Positions 1 through 8,301 of a DNA stretch of 64,000 nucleotides are shown piece after piece. The DNA is taken from assembly GCA_039975755.1 (NCBI GenBank), contig JBDWGM010000040.1:1-64000 (forward strand). Direction: 5' to 3'. Positions within the stretch are counted from its first letter, which is position 1. Every line of letters begins with the position of its first letter. A model generated the notes under the pieces. It was given only the letters and a program-made list of their open reading frames with translations, made no database searches and was not told the origin of the DNA. Position numbers and translations under genes: made by a program. Source of the DNA: JABSSA01 sp039975755. GTDB lineage: Bacteria > Pseudomonadota > Alphaproteobacteria > Rhodobacterales > Rhodobacteraceae.

Positions 1-419
1 CCATCCGGGTCGACCTTGCCCCGCTTGGATTTCACATCTGAACGGACTTTCTTTGCTTTAATCCGCCGGTTCTTTGCCCCTAGCGAGGGGCGTGTCGGGA
101 TGCGCCGTTTTGGGCGTTCCAGCGCCTTAAGAATCAATTCCTTGAGGCGTTGCCGCACGATATCACGGTTGCGCGCTTGGCTGCGGGTTTCGTCGCATTG
201 CAGAACAATCGCGCCTTCGGTGGTCCATCGCCGCCCGGCAAGACGCTTGAGACGTGGCTTGGCCGCGTCAGGTATATTGGGCGAACGTTCCGCTTCAAAC
301 CGCAACTCGACCGCTGTTGCGACCTTGTTGACGTTTTGACCACCGGGGCCTGACGCGCGCATAAAGCTTTCTGTCAGTTCCCAGTCTGCAATTTCTATTT
401 GATCGTTGATCCGAACCAT
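1..419 (-). CDS. arfB: Peptidyl-tRNA hydrolase ArfB (ribosome rescue factor), 3' end cut by window edge
   Basis: ArfB hydrolyses peptidyl-tRNA on ribosomes stalled on non-stop mRNA. Reading the minus strand from the ATG at 419 gives about 139 codons without a stop, close to the roughly 140 residues usual for the family, so only the last residues are missing. The release-factor GGQ motif is present as GPGGQNVNK near residue 25, and the C-terminal part is rich in Lys/Arg (KRRIPTRPS, NRRIKAKK), as expected for the tail that enters the mRNA channel. No good Shine-Dalgarno precedes the ATG. The 16 bases between the T-run of the upstream terminator and this start leave no room for a separate promoter, so expression probably depends on the structured RNA upstream. 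Confidence 0.9.
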   Translation of the reverse strand, partial: MVRINDQIEIADWELTESFMRASGPGGQNVNKVATAVELRFEAERSPNIPDAAKPRLKRLAGRRWTTEGAIVLQCDETRSQARNRDIVRQRLKELILKALERPKRRIPTRPSLGAKNRRIKAKKVRSDVKSKRGKVDPD

Positions 420-435
420 AACACTACATCGCCAC

Positions 436-464
436 GAAAAAGGGCCGCCCGCAAGGGCGACCCT
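436..464 (-). terminator. Strong intrinsic terminator directly upstream of arfB
   Basis: On the minus strand a 10-bp stem (one G-U pair) with a 4-base loop is followed at once by five T. The arms are at 455-464 and 441-450. It closes the structured RNA described at 436-625 and lies 17 bases before the arfB start codon, so it either ends a small RNA or attenuates arfB. Confidence 0.85.
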
Positions 465-532
465 CGAATGTCTCGGAGGGGGTCGGTGATCTTACCGATC
501 CACTGGAGCGACGATTGCCGCCAAGGTTTGCC

Positions 533-589
533 TTACCGGCGCGCCTCTCCAGTTGTCCCGACACCTATCTCCAATCTCATTCTTGACAC
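533..589 (-). CDS. Possible 18-residue leader peptide with extended Shine-Dalgarno
   Basis: A GTG at 589 opens 18 codons (MSRMRLEIGVGTTGEARR) ending in TAA. GGAGG stands 7 bases upstream, inside a 17-base perfect complement of the 16S rRNA 3' end. The last codons and the stop run through the 5' arms of helices P1 and P2 of the surrounding RNA, so a translating ribosome would unfold them. The peptide contains four Arg, two at the very end, and no long run of one amino acid. It is too short to judge coding by composition; the case rests on the Shine-Dalgarno and on the overlap with the helices. Confidence 0.4.
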   Translation of the reverse strand: MSRMRLEIGVGTTGEARR

Positions 590-658
590 TGGATCACCTC
601 CTTTCATTTGTTGAACTCAAATTGAGGGTGCGTCCAGTGACGGCGTTCTGTCAAGCCT

Positions 659-1279
659 TTAGGCTGCCGATGCGCGTTTTTCAGTTAAAACACGAAACGG
701 AATGAGTGCAAATAAGGCAAGTGAGAGTTTTACCGCCCAATCCGCAACAGCCAGAGAAACCCACAAAGGCGCGGCAGGACCAAACCCAAGCAAAGGCAAG
801 ACTTCGCCCGCCCAGCTCACATCATTTGCAGGCTCAAGAAATATCAGCGCGCCTGAGAAGGCGATGGTAAAAAACAACACAGTGTCCAGCGTGCTGCCGA
901 CGATTGTGGACGCCAAAGGTGCGCGCCACCATGTGCCCGACCGCAGTGCGGAAAAGATGCCGACATCCACAAGTTGAGCCGTCAAAAACGCCAAACCAGA
1001 TCCAAGTGCGACGCGGAATGTCACCAATGATCCGAATTCTCCTATGATCTGAGTACCGACCAAAGAACAGAAAACGCCAACAACGAAACCTGTAAACACA
1101 ACTTTACGGGCGACTTGTGCACCGTAAAAGCGATTCATCAAATCTGTGACAAGGAAGGCGAAAGGATATGTGAAAGCACCCCAAGTCAGCCAGTTTCCAA
1201 ACAGAAACTGAACAAGGATGTTAGAAGCCAGCACGATGATGGCCATGGCAATAATGCCGGGTATGTGTGTGCGAGTCAT
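659..1279 (-). CDS. yhhQ: Queuosine precursor transporter, YhhQ/VUT family
   Basis: This is an inner-membrane carrier of 206 residues, the normal length for the DUF165/VUT family that imports queuine or preQ1/preQ0 for tRNA modification. About six hydrophobic segments are visible. The family signatures TYPFAFLVTDLMNRFYG (about residues 37-53) and FLTAQLVDVGIF (about 98-109), followed by an aromatic WWRAPLAS stretch, are clear. GGGAAAG serves as ribosome site before the ATG. The upstream 93 bases show no convincing preQ1 riboswitch. It is followed on the same strand by the structured RNA and arfB. Assignment to the family is firm; the precise precursor carried is not visible. Confidence 0.88.
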   Translation of the reverse strand: MTRTHIPGIIAMAIIVLASNILVQFLFGNWLTWGAFTYPFAFLVTDLMNRFYGAQVARKVVFTGFVVGVFCSLVGTQIIGEFGSLVTFRVALGSGLAFLTAQLVDVGIFSALRSGTWWRAPLASTIVGSTLDTVLFFTIAFSGALIFLEPANDVSWAGEVLPLLGFGPAAPLWVSLAVADWAVKLSLALFALIPFRVLTEKRASAA

Positions 1280-1372
1280 TTGAACTTTCCCGTTTTAACA
1301 AGGTCGCGGGGACTTGGCCCAGAGGAGTCTGAGCAGAGCGCGTCTTTAGCGACAGGTAAAGCAACTGGCAAG

Positions 1373-2191
1373 CTATTCCTGCAAGACATATTCAACCATT
1401 TCGCTGCGCAGATAGGGTTTGAAGTTGTTATCCGACACCATGGTCACACGAACGCGACCCTGTGCGTCCTGCCACACAGCAATGCCTTCAAGATTGCCAT
1501 GGGTCAGGGCTGCCGTTTTCAACAGGGTTTCGGGCGGTGTGATTTGGCCCGGTGTGATCCGGCGTACCCGAGTGCGAAACCCCAAAGCGTTCAAATGACG
1601 TTCAAGAATATACAACTTTCCATCCGGCCCAAAATCTGCCCCAACCGGCAAGAACAGACCATCGCGTGGCAACCTGCGTGGTATTGTCCAACGTCGGTCA
1701 TCGAACCGATAGATCGGGATGGGATGACGTTGCAAAGCGCTAGTTTCTGGCAGCGTCCACAACGCGCCGTCGCTGTCAATGGCAAGGGCTTCTAGCCCTC
1801 CGTTTCCGGGGAACTGGCGGAAATCGGGATGGCGCGCTAGTCGCGTTTTCGGCAGGGCACGCACTTGGGAACGCCCCTCTAGGGACACGAACCATTGCCC
1901 GTCTGCATCGATGGCCAACCCTTCGCTGTCAAACCCGCGCAAGGACTGCGGTAAGCGCTCGACGGAAATGTTCGTTAATTTTCCGTTCTGTCGCGAAATA
2001 TCCGCACGAAACAGCCCGCCTCGATCCGAAACAAGGAACGCTTCTGCCCCATCGCTCGAAATTTCGATAGCGGACAGACCACCAAACGTGGGGTCAGCTG
2101 CATGCAAGTTCAAACGACTGAGTAACGTCAACTCAGCCGTCAAACCTGTTTGTGCAATAAGGATCAGCGCGAGGCTAAGACGCCAGAGCAT
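1373..2191 (-). CDS. Secreted esterase-like/phytase-like beta-propeller protein
   Basis: The 272-residue product begins with a signal peptide of about 18 residues (hydrophobic LSLALILIAQTG, then TAE), so it is periplasmic or exported. The rest matches the esterase-like activity of phytase family: repeated blade motifs such as GGLSAIEISSDG, FDSEGLAIDADG, GGLEALAIDSDG and GNLEGIAVW at regular spacing, typical of a propeller. Substrate and reaction cannot be told from the sequence. Its start lies 28 bases inside the end of mepA, so the two are co-transcribed with the UMF1 transporter upstream (order UMF1, mepA, this gene). Confidence 0.75.
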   Translation of the reverse strand: MLWRLSLALILIAQTGLTAELTLLSRLNLHAADPTFGGLSAIEISSDGAEAFLVSDRGGLFRADISRQNGKLTNISVERLPQSLRGFDSEGLAIDADGQWFVSLEGRSQVRALPKTRLARHPDFRQFPGNGGLEALAIDSDGALWTLPETSALQRHPIPIYRFDDRRWTIPRRLPRDGLFLPVGADFGPDGKLYILERHLNALGFRTRVRRITPGQITPPETLLKTAALTHGNLEGIAVWQDAQGRVRVTMVSDNNFKPYLRSEMVEYVLQE

Positions 2192-3093
2192 TGTGGGGGC
2201 AAGTCCGCCAGAATCAGTTCGTGTCGAGGTTTAGGTTTGGGCGCGTTTGGATTAGGAGGCGGTGGGTTCAAAATGTCATTCACCCATCTTTGCGCATCTG
2301 CACAGCCATCCCCCGGCGGAGGAGGTGCTTGATTGACACAACGGCTTTCGCCTTTTGGACAATTCAGCCGAACATGGAAATGATAATGGTGGCCCCACCA
2401 AGGGCGAATTTTGCGCAACCACGCTTTGCTGCCCTTTTCATCATTGCACATCTGAACCTTGGCCCCTGGAAAGACAAAAATGCGCGCGACACGTTTATCT
2501 TGGGCCGCTGCTTTCAGAATTTCATGATGGGCGGGTGTCCACTGGCTGTTCACAAAGGCCCCATTGGACCGGCGTGTCGAAATCGAAGACAGGCTTTCGC
2601 GTTCTTCCCGACTGAGGTTCAGGTTTTTGGCAGGCAACATCCAGATATCCGCATCCAAGCCGATTTGGTGGCTGCGGTGTCCGGTCAACATCGGCCCACC
2701 TCTTGGCTGGCTCATATCGCCAACATAAAGACCGTTCCATCCGGGTTGCTGTGCTGCTTTCTTGCTAAGGTTTTTGACCATATCAACAAGCTCTGGATGA
2801 CCCCAGTTGCGATTGCGATCCAGCCGCATGGCCTGCCAAGTCGGCCCTGTTTCGGGCAATTCTTGCGATCCGGAAATGCATCCTTTCGCATAACTACCAA
2901 GGGCCGATGCCGATTGTGCAGATGCTTCAGCTGCAGCACCGAAAGCGAATTTTGCAGGGGCTTTTGATTGACTTACTCCAACAGGGGCCACTGGTTCCGT
3001 CACCGCGGTTCCATCAATATTCGTGTCCGCGCCTGCGCAAGCTGCGACAACAATCAAAGTCACCAACGTGGCTGATTTGCGAAGATATCTCAT
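2164..3093 (-). CDS. mepA: Penicillin-insensitive murein endopeptidase MepA
   Basis: MepA is a LAS-type zinc peptidase that cuts D-Ala-mDAP cross-links in peptidoglycan. The 309 residues start with a lipoprotein-like signal (LVTLIVVAACAG, Cys about residue 19). Zinc-site motifs are visible: HRSHQIGLDADIWM around residue 143 gives the first His and the Asp, and WGHHYHFHVRLNCP near 240 gives the C-terminal His. GPTWQAMRLDRNRNWGHP is the usual substrate-groove region. The tail is Pro/Asn-rich (NPPPPNPNAPKPKP). The start overlaps the stop of the preceding transporter gene by 4 bases (ATGA). Confidence 0.92.
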   Translation of the reverse strand: MRYLRKSATLVTLIVVAACAGADTNIDGTAVTEPVAPVGVSQSKAPAKFAFGAAAEASAQSASALGSYAKGCISGSQELPETGPTWQAMRLDRNRNWGHPELVDMVKNLSKKAAQQPGWNGLYVGDMSQPRGGPMLTGHRSHQIGLDADIWMLPAKNLNLSREERESLSSISTRRSNGAFVNSQWTPAHHEILKAAAQDKRVARIFVFPGAKVQMCNDEKGSKAWLRKIRPWWGHHYHFHVRLNCPKGESRCVNQAPPPPGDGCADAQRWVNDILNPPPPNPNAPKPKPRHELILADLPPQCSGVLASR

Positions 3094-4460
3094 GCAAAGA
3101 CCTCACCTTTCGGATTGACCCATCGTAACAGAACCAGCCCCAAAAGAAACAGTAAGATCAGCGGGGCAACGCCCAATTGCGCACTGCCTGTCACGGCGGT
3201 TGCAATTCCGATCAAGGCAGGCGCGATGAATGATGTGGCACGCCCACACAAACCATATAACCCAAAGCTTTCAGTTGGCGATTTTGGATTGCTGTGGCGC
3301 ACCATCAAGGAACGGCTGGCGGATTGCAAAATGCCGCCCATGCCGCCAATCAGACAGCCGCATAGGTAAAAGATCTGTGTGGGGACTCCGGACCCTTCCG
3401 CGATCGCGACGCCAAAGACGCTTTCAGGCGACAAATTCACCAACACCGCACAAACACCTATCAAGACCCAGATCGTAACGATGATCACCGGCTTGGGTCC
3501 AAAGCGTTTGTCGGCGCGACCGCCCACGTAACTGAAAATTGCAGCCGCCGATGCCGCGATGATGCCAAACACCCCAACTTCGACCACTGAGAAATCCATA
3601 ACCAAAACTGCGAATGTACCGCCAAAGCTGTAAAGACCGTTCAAAGCATCCCGGTACAACATCGATGATCCCAAATATGTCGACAGGCTTTTGTGCAGCC
3701 GCAAATTTCGAATAGACTGCCAGAGGTTGCTCAGCGCCTTGCCAACTGTTGCGCCGGGGTTTGGGTCTCTGACTTCGCGTACCCAAGCAAAGTATGGGAT
3801 CATAAAAACGGCGAACCAAAAGGCGACGAAAGGACCAGCAAACCGCGTACCTTCGCGCCCACCCGCATCCAAAAGACCAAACATCGGATCAAAGCCGATC
3901 AGCGTTTTGCCATTGGGTTGTTCGACAATCAGCAAAAGCAGCAGGAACAAGGACAGCACCCCGCCCGCATATCCAAATGCAAAGCCAGATCCCGACACTT
4001 GCCCGATTTCGTCCTCTGATGCCAAACTGGGCAACTGCGCGTTGATAAAGATCAACGCATATTCTGCGCCAATGAACCCAAAGGCAAAGGCCATCATCAT
4101 CCATGAAAGGTTGCTGCCGTCGGGGTTCGTCCACCACAACATTCCGGCGCCGACGACATACATTGCCGAAAACGCCAATATCCATGGCATCCTGCGCCCG
4201 GATGTATCAGCGACCGACCCCAGCAAGGGTGCACCAAATCCGATGATCAACCCCGTGATCGTTAATGTAAGCGACCACATTGATTGCGCGCTGGCCTTTG
4301 CGGCCTCGCTGGCTTGGCCGTCGGCGACAAAAGATTCCGCAGCAATCGACACAAAGAACGGGCCAAAAATGAATGTCAGCAATACGGTGTGAAACGGTTG
4401 GCTGGCCCAGTCGAAAAAAAACCAACCCCAAATGCGTTTGCGCAGACTTGGTTCTGCCAT
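3090..4460 (-). CDS. MFS transporter, UMF1 (Atg22-like) family
   Basis: I place the start at the ATG at 4460 (MAEPSLRKRIWGWFFFDWA), because AGGGG stands just upstream and the extra N-terminal residues of the longer reading frame do not look like protein. The 456-residue product has about 12 membrane segments and the N-terminal FDWASQPFHTVLLTFIFGPFF typical of bacterial UMF1 proteins, plus the MFS loop GSVADTSGRRMPW. Transported substrate is unknown; relatives are annotated as permeases or Atg22-like. It leads the operon with mepA and the phytase-like gene and is divergent from yggT. Confidence 0.85.
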   Translation of the reverse strand: MAEPSLRKRIWGWFFFDWASQPFHTVLLTFIFGPFFVSIAAESFVADGQASEAAKASAQSMWSLTLTITGLIIGFGAPLLGSVADTSGRRMPWILAFSAMYVVGAGMLWWTNPDGSNLSWMMMAFAFGFIGAEYALIFINAQLPSLASEDEIGQVSGSGFAFGYAGGVLSLFLLLLLIVEQPNGKTLIGFDPMFGLLDAGGREGTRFAGPFVAFWFAVFMIPYFAWVREVRDPNPGATVGKALSNLWQSIRNLRLHKSLSTYLGSSMLYRDALNGLYSFGGTFAVLVMDFSVVEVGVFGIIAASAAAIFSYVGGRADKRFGPKPVIIVTIWVLIGVCAVLVNLSPESVFGVAIAEGSGVPTQIFYLCGCLIGGMGGILQSASRSLMVRHSNPKSPTESFGLYGLCGRATSFIAPALIGIATAVTGSAQLGVAPLILLFLLGLVLLRWVNPKGEVFA

Positions 4461-4614
4461 TCTTATCCCCTGCCCGTTTTTTACAATTAGACCTGTGTTT
4501 TCTGGGGCAAGCAAGCGAAAGCTCAGGAAGTTATCAACCATGTGGCATCGCTTGATCTTGCCATGTGCGCTTTCAGGCCCTACCTCAGTGCCTGAACTTG
4601 AAGGAGTCCACCCT

Positions 4615-4902
4615 ATGTTCGCCATCTATGGCACGCTCGATCTGATCCTTGGCGTCGTTTACATGATCATGATCATTCACATCATCATGAGCTGGCTCAT
4701 TTCGTTCAATGTGCTCAACGTTCATCAGCAAATGGTCGGACAGATCTGGATGGGTTTGAATAAGCTGCTTGAACCTATTTACCGTCCCATTCGACGTTAC
4801 ATGCCGGACACGCATCCATTGGATCTTGCCCCATTGGTGGCCTTTATCGCAGTCATCGCGCTGCGGTCGTTTATCTTGCCGTCGATATTTGGCCTGGTTT
4901 GA
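4615..4902 (+). CDS. YggT family membrane protein
   Basis: Translation from the ATG at 4615, with AAGGAG ten bases ahead, gives 95 residues. The longer open frame upstream lacks protein character. Two hydrophobic segments (about residues 5-30 and 68-90) flank a short loop with the family signature LLEPIYRPIRRYMP, followed by the DLAPLVAFIAV stretch. YggT proteins are small inner-membrane proteins linked to osmotic or division functions in other bacteria; the role here is not evident. It is divergent from the UMF1 transporter and 80 bases ahead of recQ on the same strand. Confidence 0.88.
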   Translation: MFAIYGTLDLILGVVYMIMIIHIIMSWLISFNVLNVHQQMVGQIWMGLNKLLEPIYRPIRRYMPDTHPLDLAPLVAFIAVIALRSFILPSIFGLV

Positions 4903-4982
4903 TCAGCTCAGCCTTGTTTACCTGACCTGAGTATGGGATCGTCGGCCTCGAGCAGACGAAAAAGAATAAACAGGTCCCGATT

Positions 4983-7022
4983 ATGCCCGACGCGACGGCG
5001 CTTTTGCGTGATGTCTTTGGATTCGAGAGCTTTCGCCCCGGCCAAAAAGAGATCGTGGATGCGGTGACTGCCGGCGACCCTGTATTGGCGATCATGCCAA
5101 CGGGGGGTGGTAAATCACTGTGTTTTCAGTTGCCCGCCTTGCTGCGACCCGGTGTAACCGTCGTCATTTCCCCGTTGATTGCGTTGATGCGCGATCAGGT
5201 GCGCGCCCTTCAGGCTGCGGGCGTGTCTGCAGGCGCTTTGACGTCGGGCAATTCCCCAGAAGAAACAACCGCTGTCTGGGATGCGTTGGAAGCCGGAACG
5301 CTGAAGCTATTGTATGTTGCACCTGAACGCCTTGCTGCGGGTTCTTCGCTTGGCATGTTGCGCCGGATCGGCGTGAACATGATCGCGGTAGACGAAGCGC
5401 ATTGTGTCAGCCAATGGGGGCATGATTTTCGCCCCGACTATTTGCGCATCGGCGAATTACGTCGCGCGTTGAATGTGCCTTTGGCTGCGTTTACCGCAAC
5501 TGCCGACGCGGAAACACGCGCTGAGATTGTCGAAAAACTGTTCGATGGCGCGCAACCCACCAATTTCTTACACGGGTTTGATCGCCCAAACATCCACCTG
5601 TCTTTTCAGGCCAAAGACAAACCACGCAATCAAGTCCTGAATTTTGCAGCTACCCGCCCCGGTCAATCAGGTATCGTTTATTGCGGTACGCGGTCCAAGA
5701 CGGAAACTTTGGCCAAGGCGCTCAGAGACGCGGGGAACCCGGCGATCCACTACCATGGCGGAATGGATGCTGATGACCGACGCATTGCAGAACGTCGGTT
5801 TCAACAAGAAGACGGATTAATCGTCGTGGCCACCGTCGCATTTGGCATGGGCGTCGACAAACCCGACATCCGTTGGGTCGCACATGCCGATCTGCCAAAA
5901 TCGATCGAAGCCTATTATCAGGAAATCGGTCGCTCGGGACGTGATGGCGCACCTGCGGAAACTCTGACTTTGTACGGGCCCGAAGACATCAAACTGCGCC
6001 GTTCGCAAATTGACGAAGGCCTTGCGCCACCTGAACGTCGCATGGCGGATCACGCGCGTCTGAATGCGTTGTTGGGCTTGGCCGAGGCTCTGGAATGTCG
6101 CCGTCAAAATCTTTTGGGGTATTTCGGCGAAACCGACATCACCTGTGGGCGTTGTGATCTGTGTGACCGTCCGGCTGAAAAGTTTGATGGAACCACTGCC
6201 GTGCGCAAGGCGTTATCGGCTGCTTTGCGAACCGAGGAATGGTTTGGCGCGGGCCATTTGATCGACATATTGCTTGGCAATGAAACCGACAAAGTGCGCG
6301 CACGAAATCACACGACACTGTCTACTTATGGCATAGGCACAGAATATTCGCGGGCACAGTGGCAGGCGATCTTTCGGCAGATGCTGGGCCATGATCTGAT
6401 GCGGCCTGACCCCGAACGCCACGGCGCTTTGCGGATGACAGACAAGGCTTTGCCGATCCTCAAGGGGCAGGACACGATTGAACTGCGCAAGGACACGATC
6501 AGCGCTGCGAAATCGCGTCCTGTGGTCAAAAGCATGGTCTCCGAAGAAGATGCGCCGCTGCTGTCCGCGCTAAAGGCCAAACGCCGCGCATTGGCAGAAG
6601 CGGCCCGCGTACCAGCCTATGTTATTTTCAACGACAAATCGCTGATTGAAATGGCCGAACGACGCCCGCAGAATCTGGATGAGATGGCGGCCATAAGCGG
6701 CGTGGGTGCAAAGAAGCTGCAAACTCATGGTGCAACCTTTTTGGAAGTGATCGCAGGCGAAGCCGAAGCCTTGCATCCCGCGCGTCGCAAGTTGGCGGGT
6801 CAACCTGCGGGGTCCGTTTATGATCTGTTATTGTCTGTTCAGGCTGACTTGACGCATGGAAATGACGGTACAGAAAAACCGCTGAGTTGTTCGGCGTCTC
6901 TTTTGGCAAAGGTCGCGCAGATGCGGCCAAATGATGAACGCGGCATGGAACGATTGTTGGGTGAACGGCGCGCTGAACGGTTCGGCGCTGCATTCTTGGA
7001 CGTCTTGCGCGAAGCAAGCTAG
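4983..7022 (+). CDS. recQ: ATP-dependent DNA helicase RecQ
   Basis: RecQ is a 3'-5' helicase of recombinational repair. The 679-residue protein holds every family block in order: Walker A MPTGGGKS (about residues 38-45), motif II DEAHCVSQWGHDFRP (about 138), motif III FTATAD, helicase C-terminal motif VI QEIGRSGRDG (about 310), the RecQ zinc cysteines CRRQN...CGRCDLC (about 370-395), a winged-helix region, and an HRDC domain near 520-600 (PAYVIFNDKSLIEMAERRP). The ribosome site (ACAGG) is weak. A hairpin follows the stop codon. Confidence 0.96.
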   Translation: MPDATALLRDVFGFESFRPGQKEIVDAVTAGDPVLAIMPTGGGKSLCFQLPALLRPGVTVVISPLIALMRDQVRALQAAGVSAGALTSGNSPEETTAVWDALEAGTLKLLYVAPERLAAGSSLGMLRRIGVNMIAVDEAHCVSQWGHDFRPDYLRIGELRRALNVPLAAFTATADAETRAEIVEKLFDGAQPTNFLHGFDRPNIHLSFQAKDKPRNQVLNFAATRPGQSGIVYCGTRSKTETLAKALRDAGNPAIHYHGGMDADDRRIAERRFQQEDGLIVVATVAFGMGVDKPDIRWVAHADLPKSIEAYYQEIGRSGRDGAPAETLTLYGPEDIKLRRSQIDEGLAPPERRMADHARLNALLGLAEALECRRQNLLGYFGETDITCGRCDLCDRPAEKFDGTTAVRKALSAALRTEEWFGAGHLIDILLGNETDKVRARNHTTLSTYGIGTEYSRAQWQAIFRQMLGHDLMRPDPERHGALRMTDKALPILKGQDTIELRKDTISAAKSRPVVKSMVSEEDAPLLSALKAKRRALAEAARVPAYVIFNDKSLIEMAERRPQNLDEMAAISGVGAKKLQTHGATFLEVIAGEAEALHPARRKLAGQPAGSVYDLLLSVQADLTHGNDGTEKPLSCSASLLAKVAQMRPNDERGMERLLGERRAERFGAAFLDVLREAS

Positions 7023-7078
7023 CCATCAGATTGTGAGTGGTGGCGTGGTGGCCAAATGTGCGACCAGAGCCCAATCAG

Positions 7079-7099
7079 CGGCGACCATGTTGGTCGCCG
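7079..7099. terminator. Hairpin between recQ and the convergent solute-binding protein gene
   Basis: A perfect 8-bp stem (CGGCGACC with GGTCGCCG) and a 5-base loop lie between two convergent stops. Neither side has a clean T-run, so its strength as a terminator is uncertain. Confidence 0.45.
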
Positions 7100-7116
7100 C
7101 CTTAGGTTCATTTGAA

Positions 7117-8082
7117 TTATTCAACCAATGCAGTCGCAAAACCTACGCCGCCAAAGACAAGGAGATTGGGAATGAACGCACATCCTTCACAAAATTCTGG
7201 GTTTTTGAAACGGGTGGACGACATGCGCACATTTGTCCCCAACACAAAGTGAATGTCCGTGGCGTTTTGCGCAAACTCCAGGACGTTTGATCCCGGCGTG
7301 CGATCCGCATGTGTAAATGTATCCCCCATTTCCTTCTTGAAATTAGTAAGGATCGAATCTTCGCCAGTGTCAGGCAATCCTGCGAGAACCAAATTGATGT
7401 CTGGGTCTGCCATCGCTTCGCGGATTTGCTCGGCCGTCTCAAGCGGCCCAACCCCATCAGGCAGCGGTACATTGGTGCGCACAACTGACATGTTCAGTGG
7501 AAAATATGCCGGCGTCATGTCAGAGATTTCTTTGCGCCGTTTGTTAATCGCATAGGCTCCGCCGATCACATCATAGCACCCCGCCACATCACGACCTTCA
7601 CCTGTACAATCAAAGTCTTCAGAATTGGAAAGCCAGCGGTACATATTGTTGTTGCCAGTCTCTTCGGTGAATTCCACCCAATCCAATGCAACGTTCGTGC
7701 CGTAATGCGCGTTCAGCTTGTCCTTAACGATGCCCCAATATTCGACCGAAAGGCCAACAGGTTCCGCCGGATCTGGACCGGGAACAGACCACGGTGCACC
7801 CACTGCGATCCAACCAAGCCGCAAAGATTCATCGGCAATGACCTTAGACAGAAGCGTCCCATCTGCGACCTCAGGATATGCGTAATCCTTCGAGTTAACG
7901 AGGGTCTTATCACTCAAGTCAGGCAGATCTAATCCATAGGTCGCCAGAACATCGACATAGCGTGGATCTTCGATGGCTTCACCCATTGCAGCCACAATTG
8001 CAGCCTTCAAGTTCTCCTGCGCCACGACAGGTGCAGCAAGCGCAAGCAATGTGGCCGTCGCCGTCATTGTTTTCAAAAACAT
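7117..8082 (-). CDS. Periplasmic solute-binding protein (SBP family 3-like), orphan
   Basis: The 321-residue product has a signal peptide (MTATATLLALAAPVVAQ, cleavage near residue 21) and the layout of a type-II periplasmic binding protein of the amino-acid-type ABC family: RLGWIAVGAPWSVPG, then GLSVEYWGIVKDKL, then CYDVIGGAYAINKRRKEISDMTPAYF, where the family's substrate-site region falls. Internal Cys pairs (CTGEGRDVAGC, CEGC) suggest disulfides. No permease or ATPase gene is adjacent, so its transport or sensing partner lies elsewhere. The ligand is unknown. Confidence 0.7.
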   Translation of the reverse strand: MFLKTMTATATLLALAAPVVAQENLKAAIVAAMGEAIEDPRYVDVLATYGLDLPDLSDKTLVNSKDYAYPEVADGTLLSKVIADESLRLGWIAVGAPWSVPGPDPAEPVGLSVEYWGIVKDKLNAHYGTNVALDWVEFTEETGNNNMYRWLSNSEDFDCTGEGRDVAGCYDVIGGAYAINKRRKEISDMTPAYFPLNMSVVRTNVPLPDGVGPLETAEQIREAMADPDINLVLAGLPDTGEDSILTNFKKEMGDTFTHADRTPGSNVLEFAQNATDIHFVLGTNVRMSSTRFKNPEFCEGCAFIPNLLVFGGVGFATALVE

Positions 8083-8239
8083 GTATTTCCTCCCAGAATA
8101 TCACGGTGTGCCGACCATAGCGGCAGGCGTCCGATCTTGGGGACGCCTGAAAATTATGCATCGTGAGCGCTATCACGTCTTATAATAAGACTTGTTGGCA
8201 TCCATCAGATTATCGGTTTGATGGTTTGCGGACCGCGCA

Positions 8240-8275
8240 AACAAAAATGGGCCGCCCTGATGACAGAGCGACCCA
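8240..8275 (-). terminator. Intrinsic terminator downstream of the peroxiredoxin-like gene
   Basis: On the minus strand an 8-bp stem (arms 8268-8275 and 8248-8255, one G-U pair) is followed by TTTTTGTTT. It ends the transcript of the gene at 8302-8826, ahead of the promoter region of the solute-binding protein. Confidence 0.7.
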
Positions 8276-8301
8276 CCTAAGTGCTTGGAGTAACATATAG
8301 T

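Larger units (their letters stand above)
436..625 (-). ncRNA. Candidate structured leader/small RNA between yhhQ and arfB
   Basis: The roughly 190-base minus-strand segment folds by eye into several helices. P1 pairs ACTGGAG (547-553) with CTCCAGT (502-508) and encloses P2, a 10-bp stem with one mismatch (531-540 with 517-526, loop 527-530). P3 is a 7-bp stem with one bulged A (481-501), followed by the terminator at 436-464. The 5' part carries a 17-base match to the anti-Shine-Dalgarno (589-605). A TTGACA box at 650-655 (minus) could be the -35 of its own promoter, but the -10 is poor, so readthrough from yhhQ is also possible. I do not recognise a named RNA family. Confidence 0.55.

Noticed and set aside
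1280..1372. Possible preQ1 riboswitch upstream of yhhQ
   Set aside because: The leader has GGG/CCC pairing possibilities near the ribosome site, but none of the conserved loop and tail bases of the known preQ1 classes could be placed.
4461..4625. Longer N-terminus for the UMF1 transporter (start at 4625)
   Set aside because: The extra residues are not membrane-like, cover the divergent promoter and yggT leader, and the ATG at 4460 has its own ribosome site.
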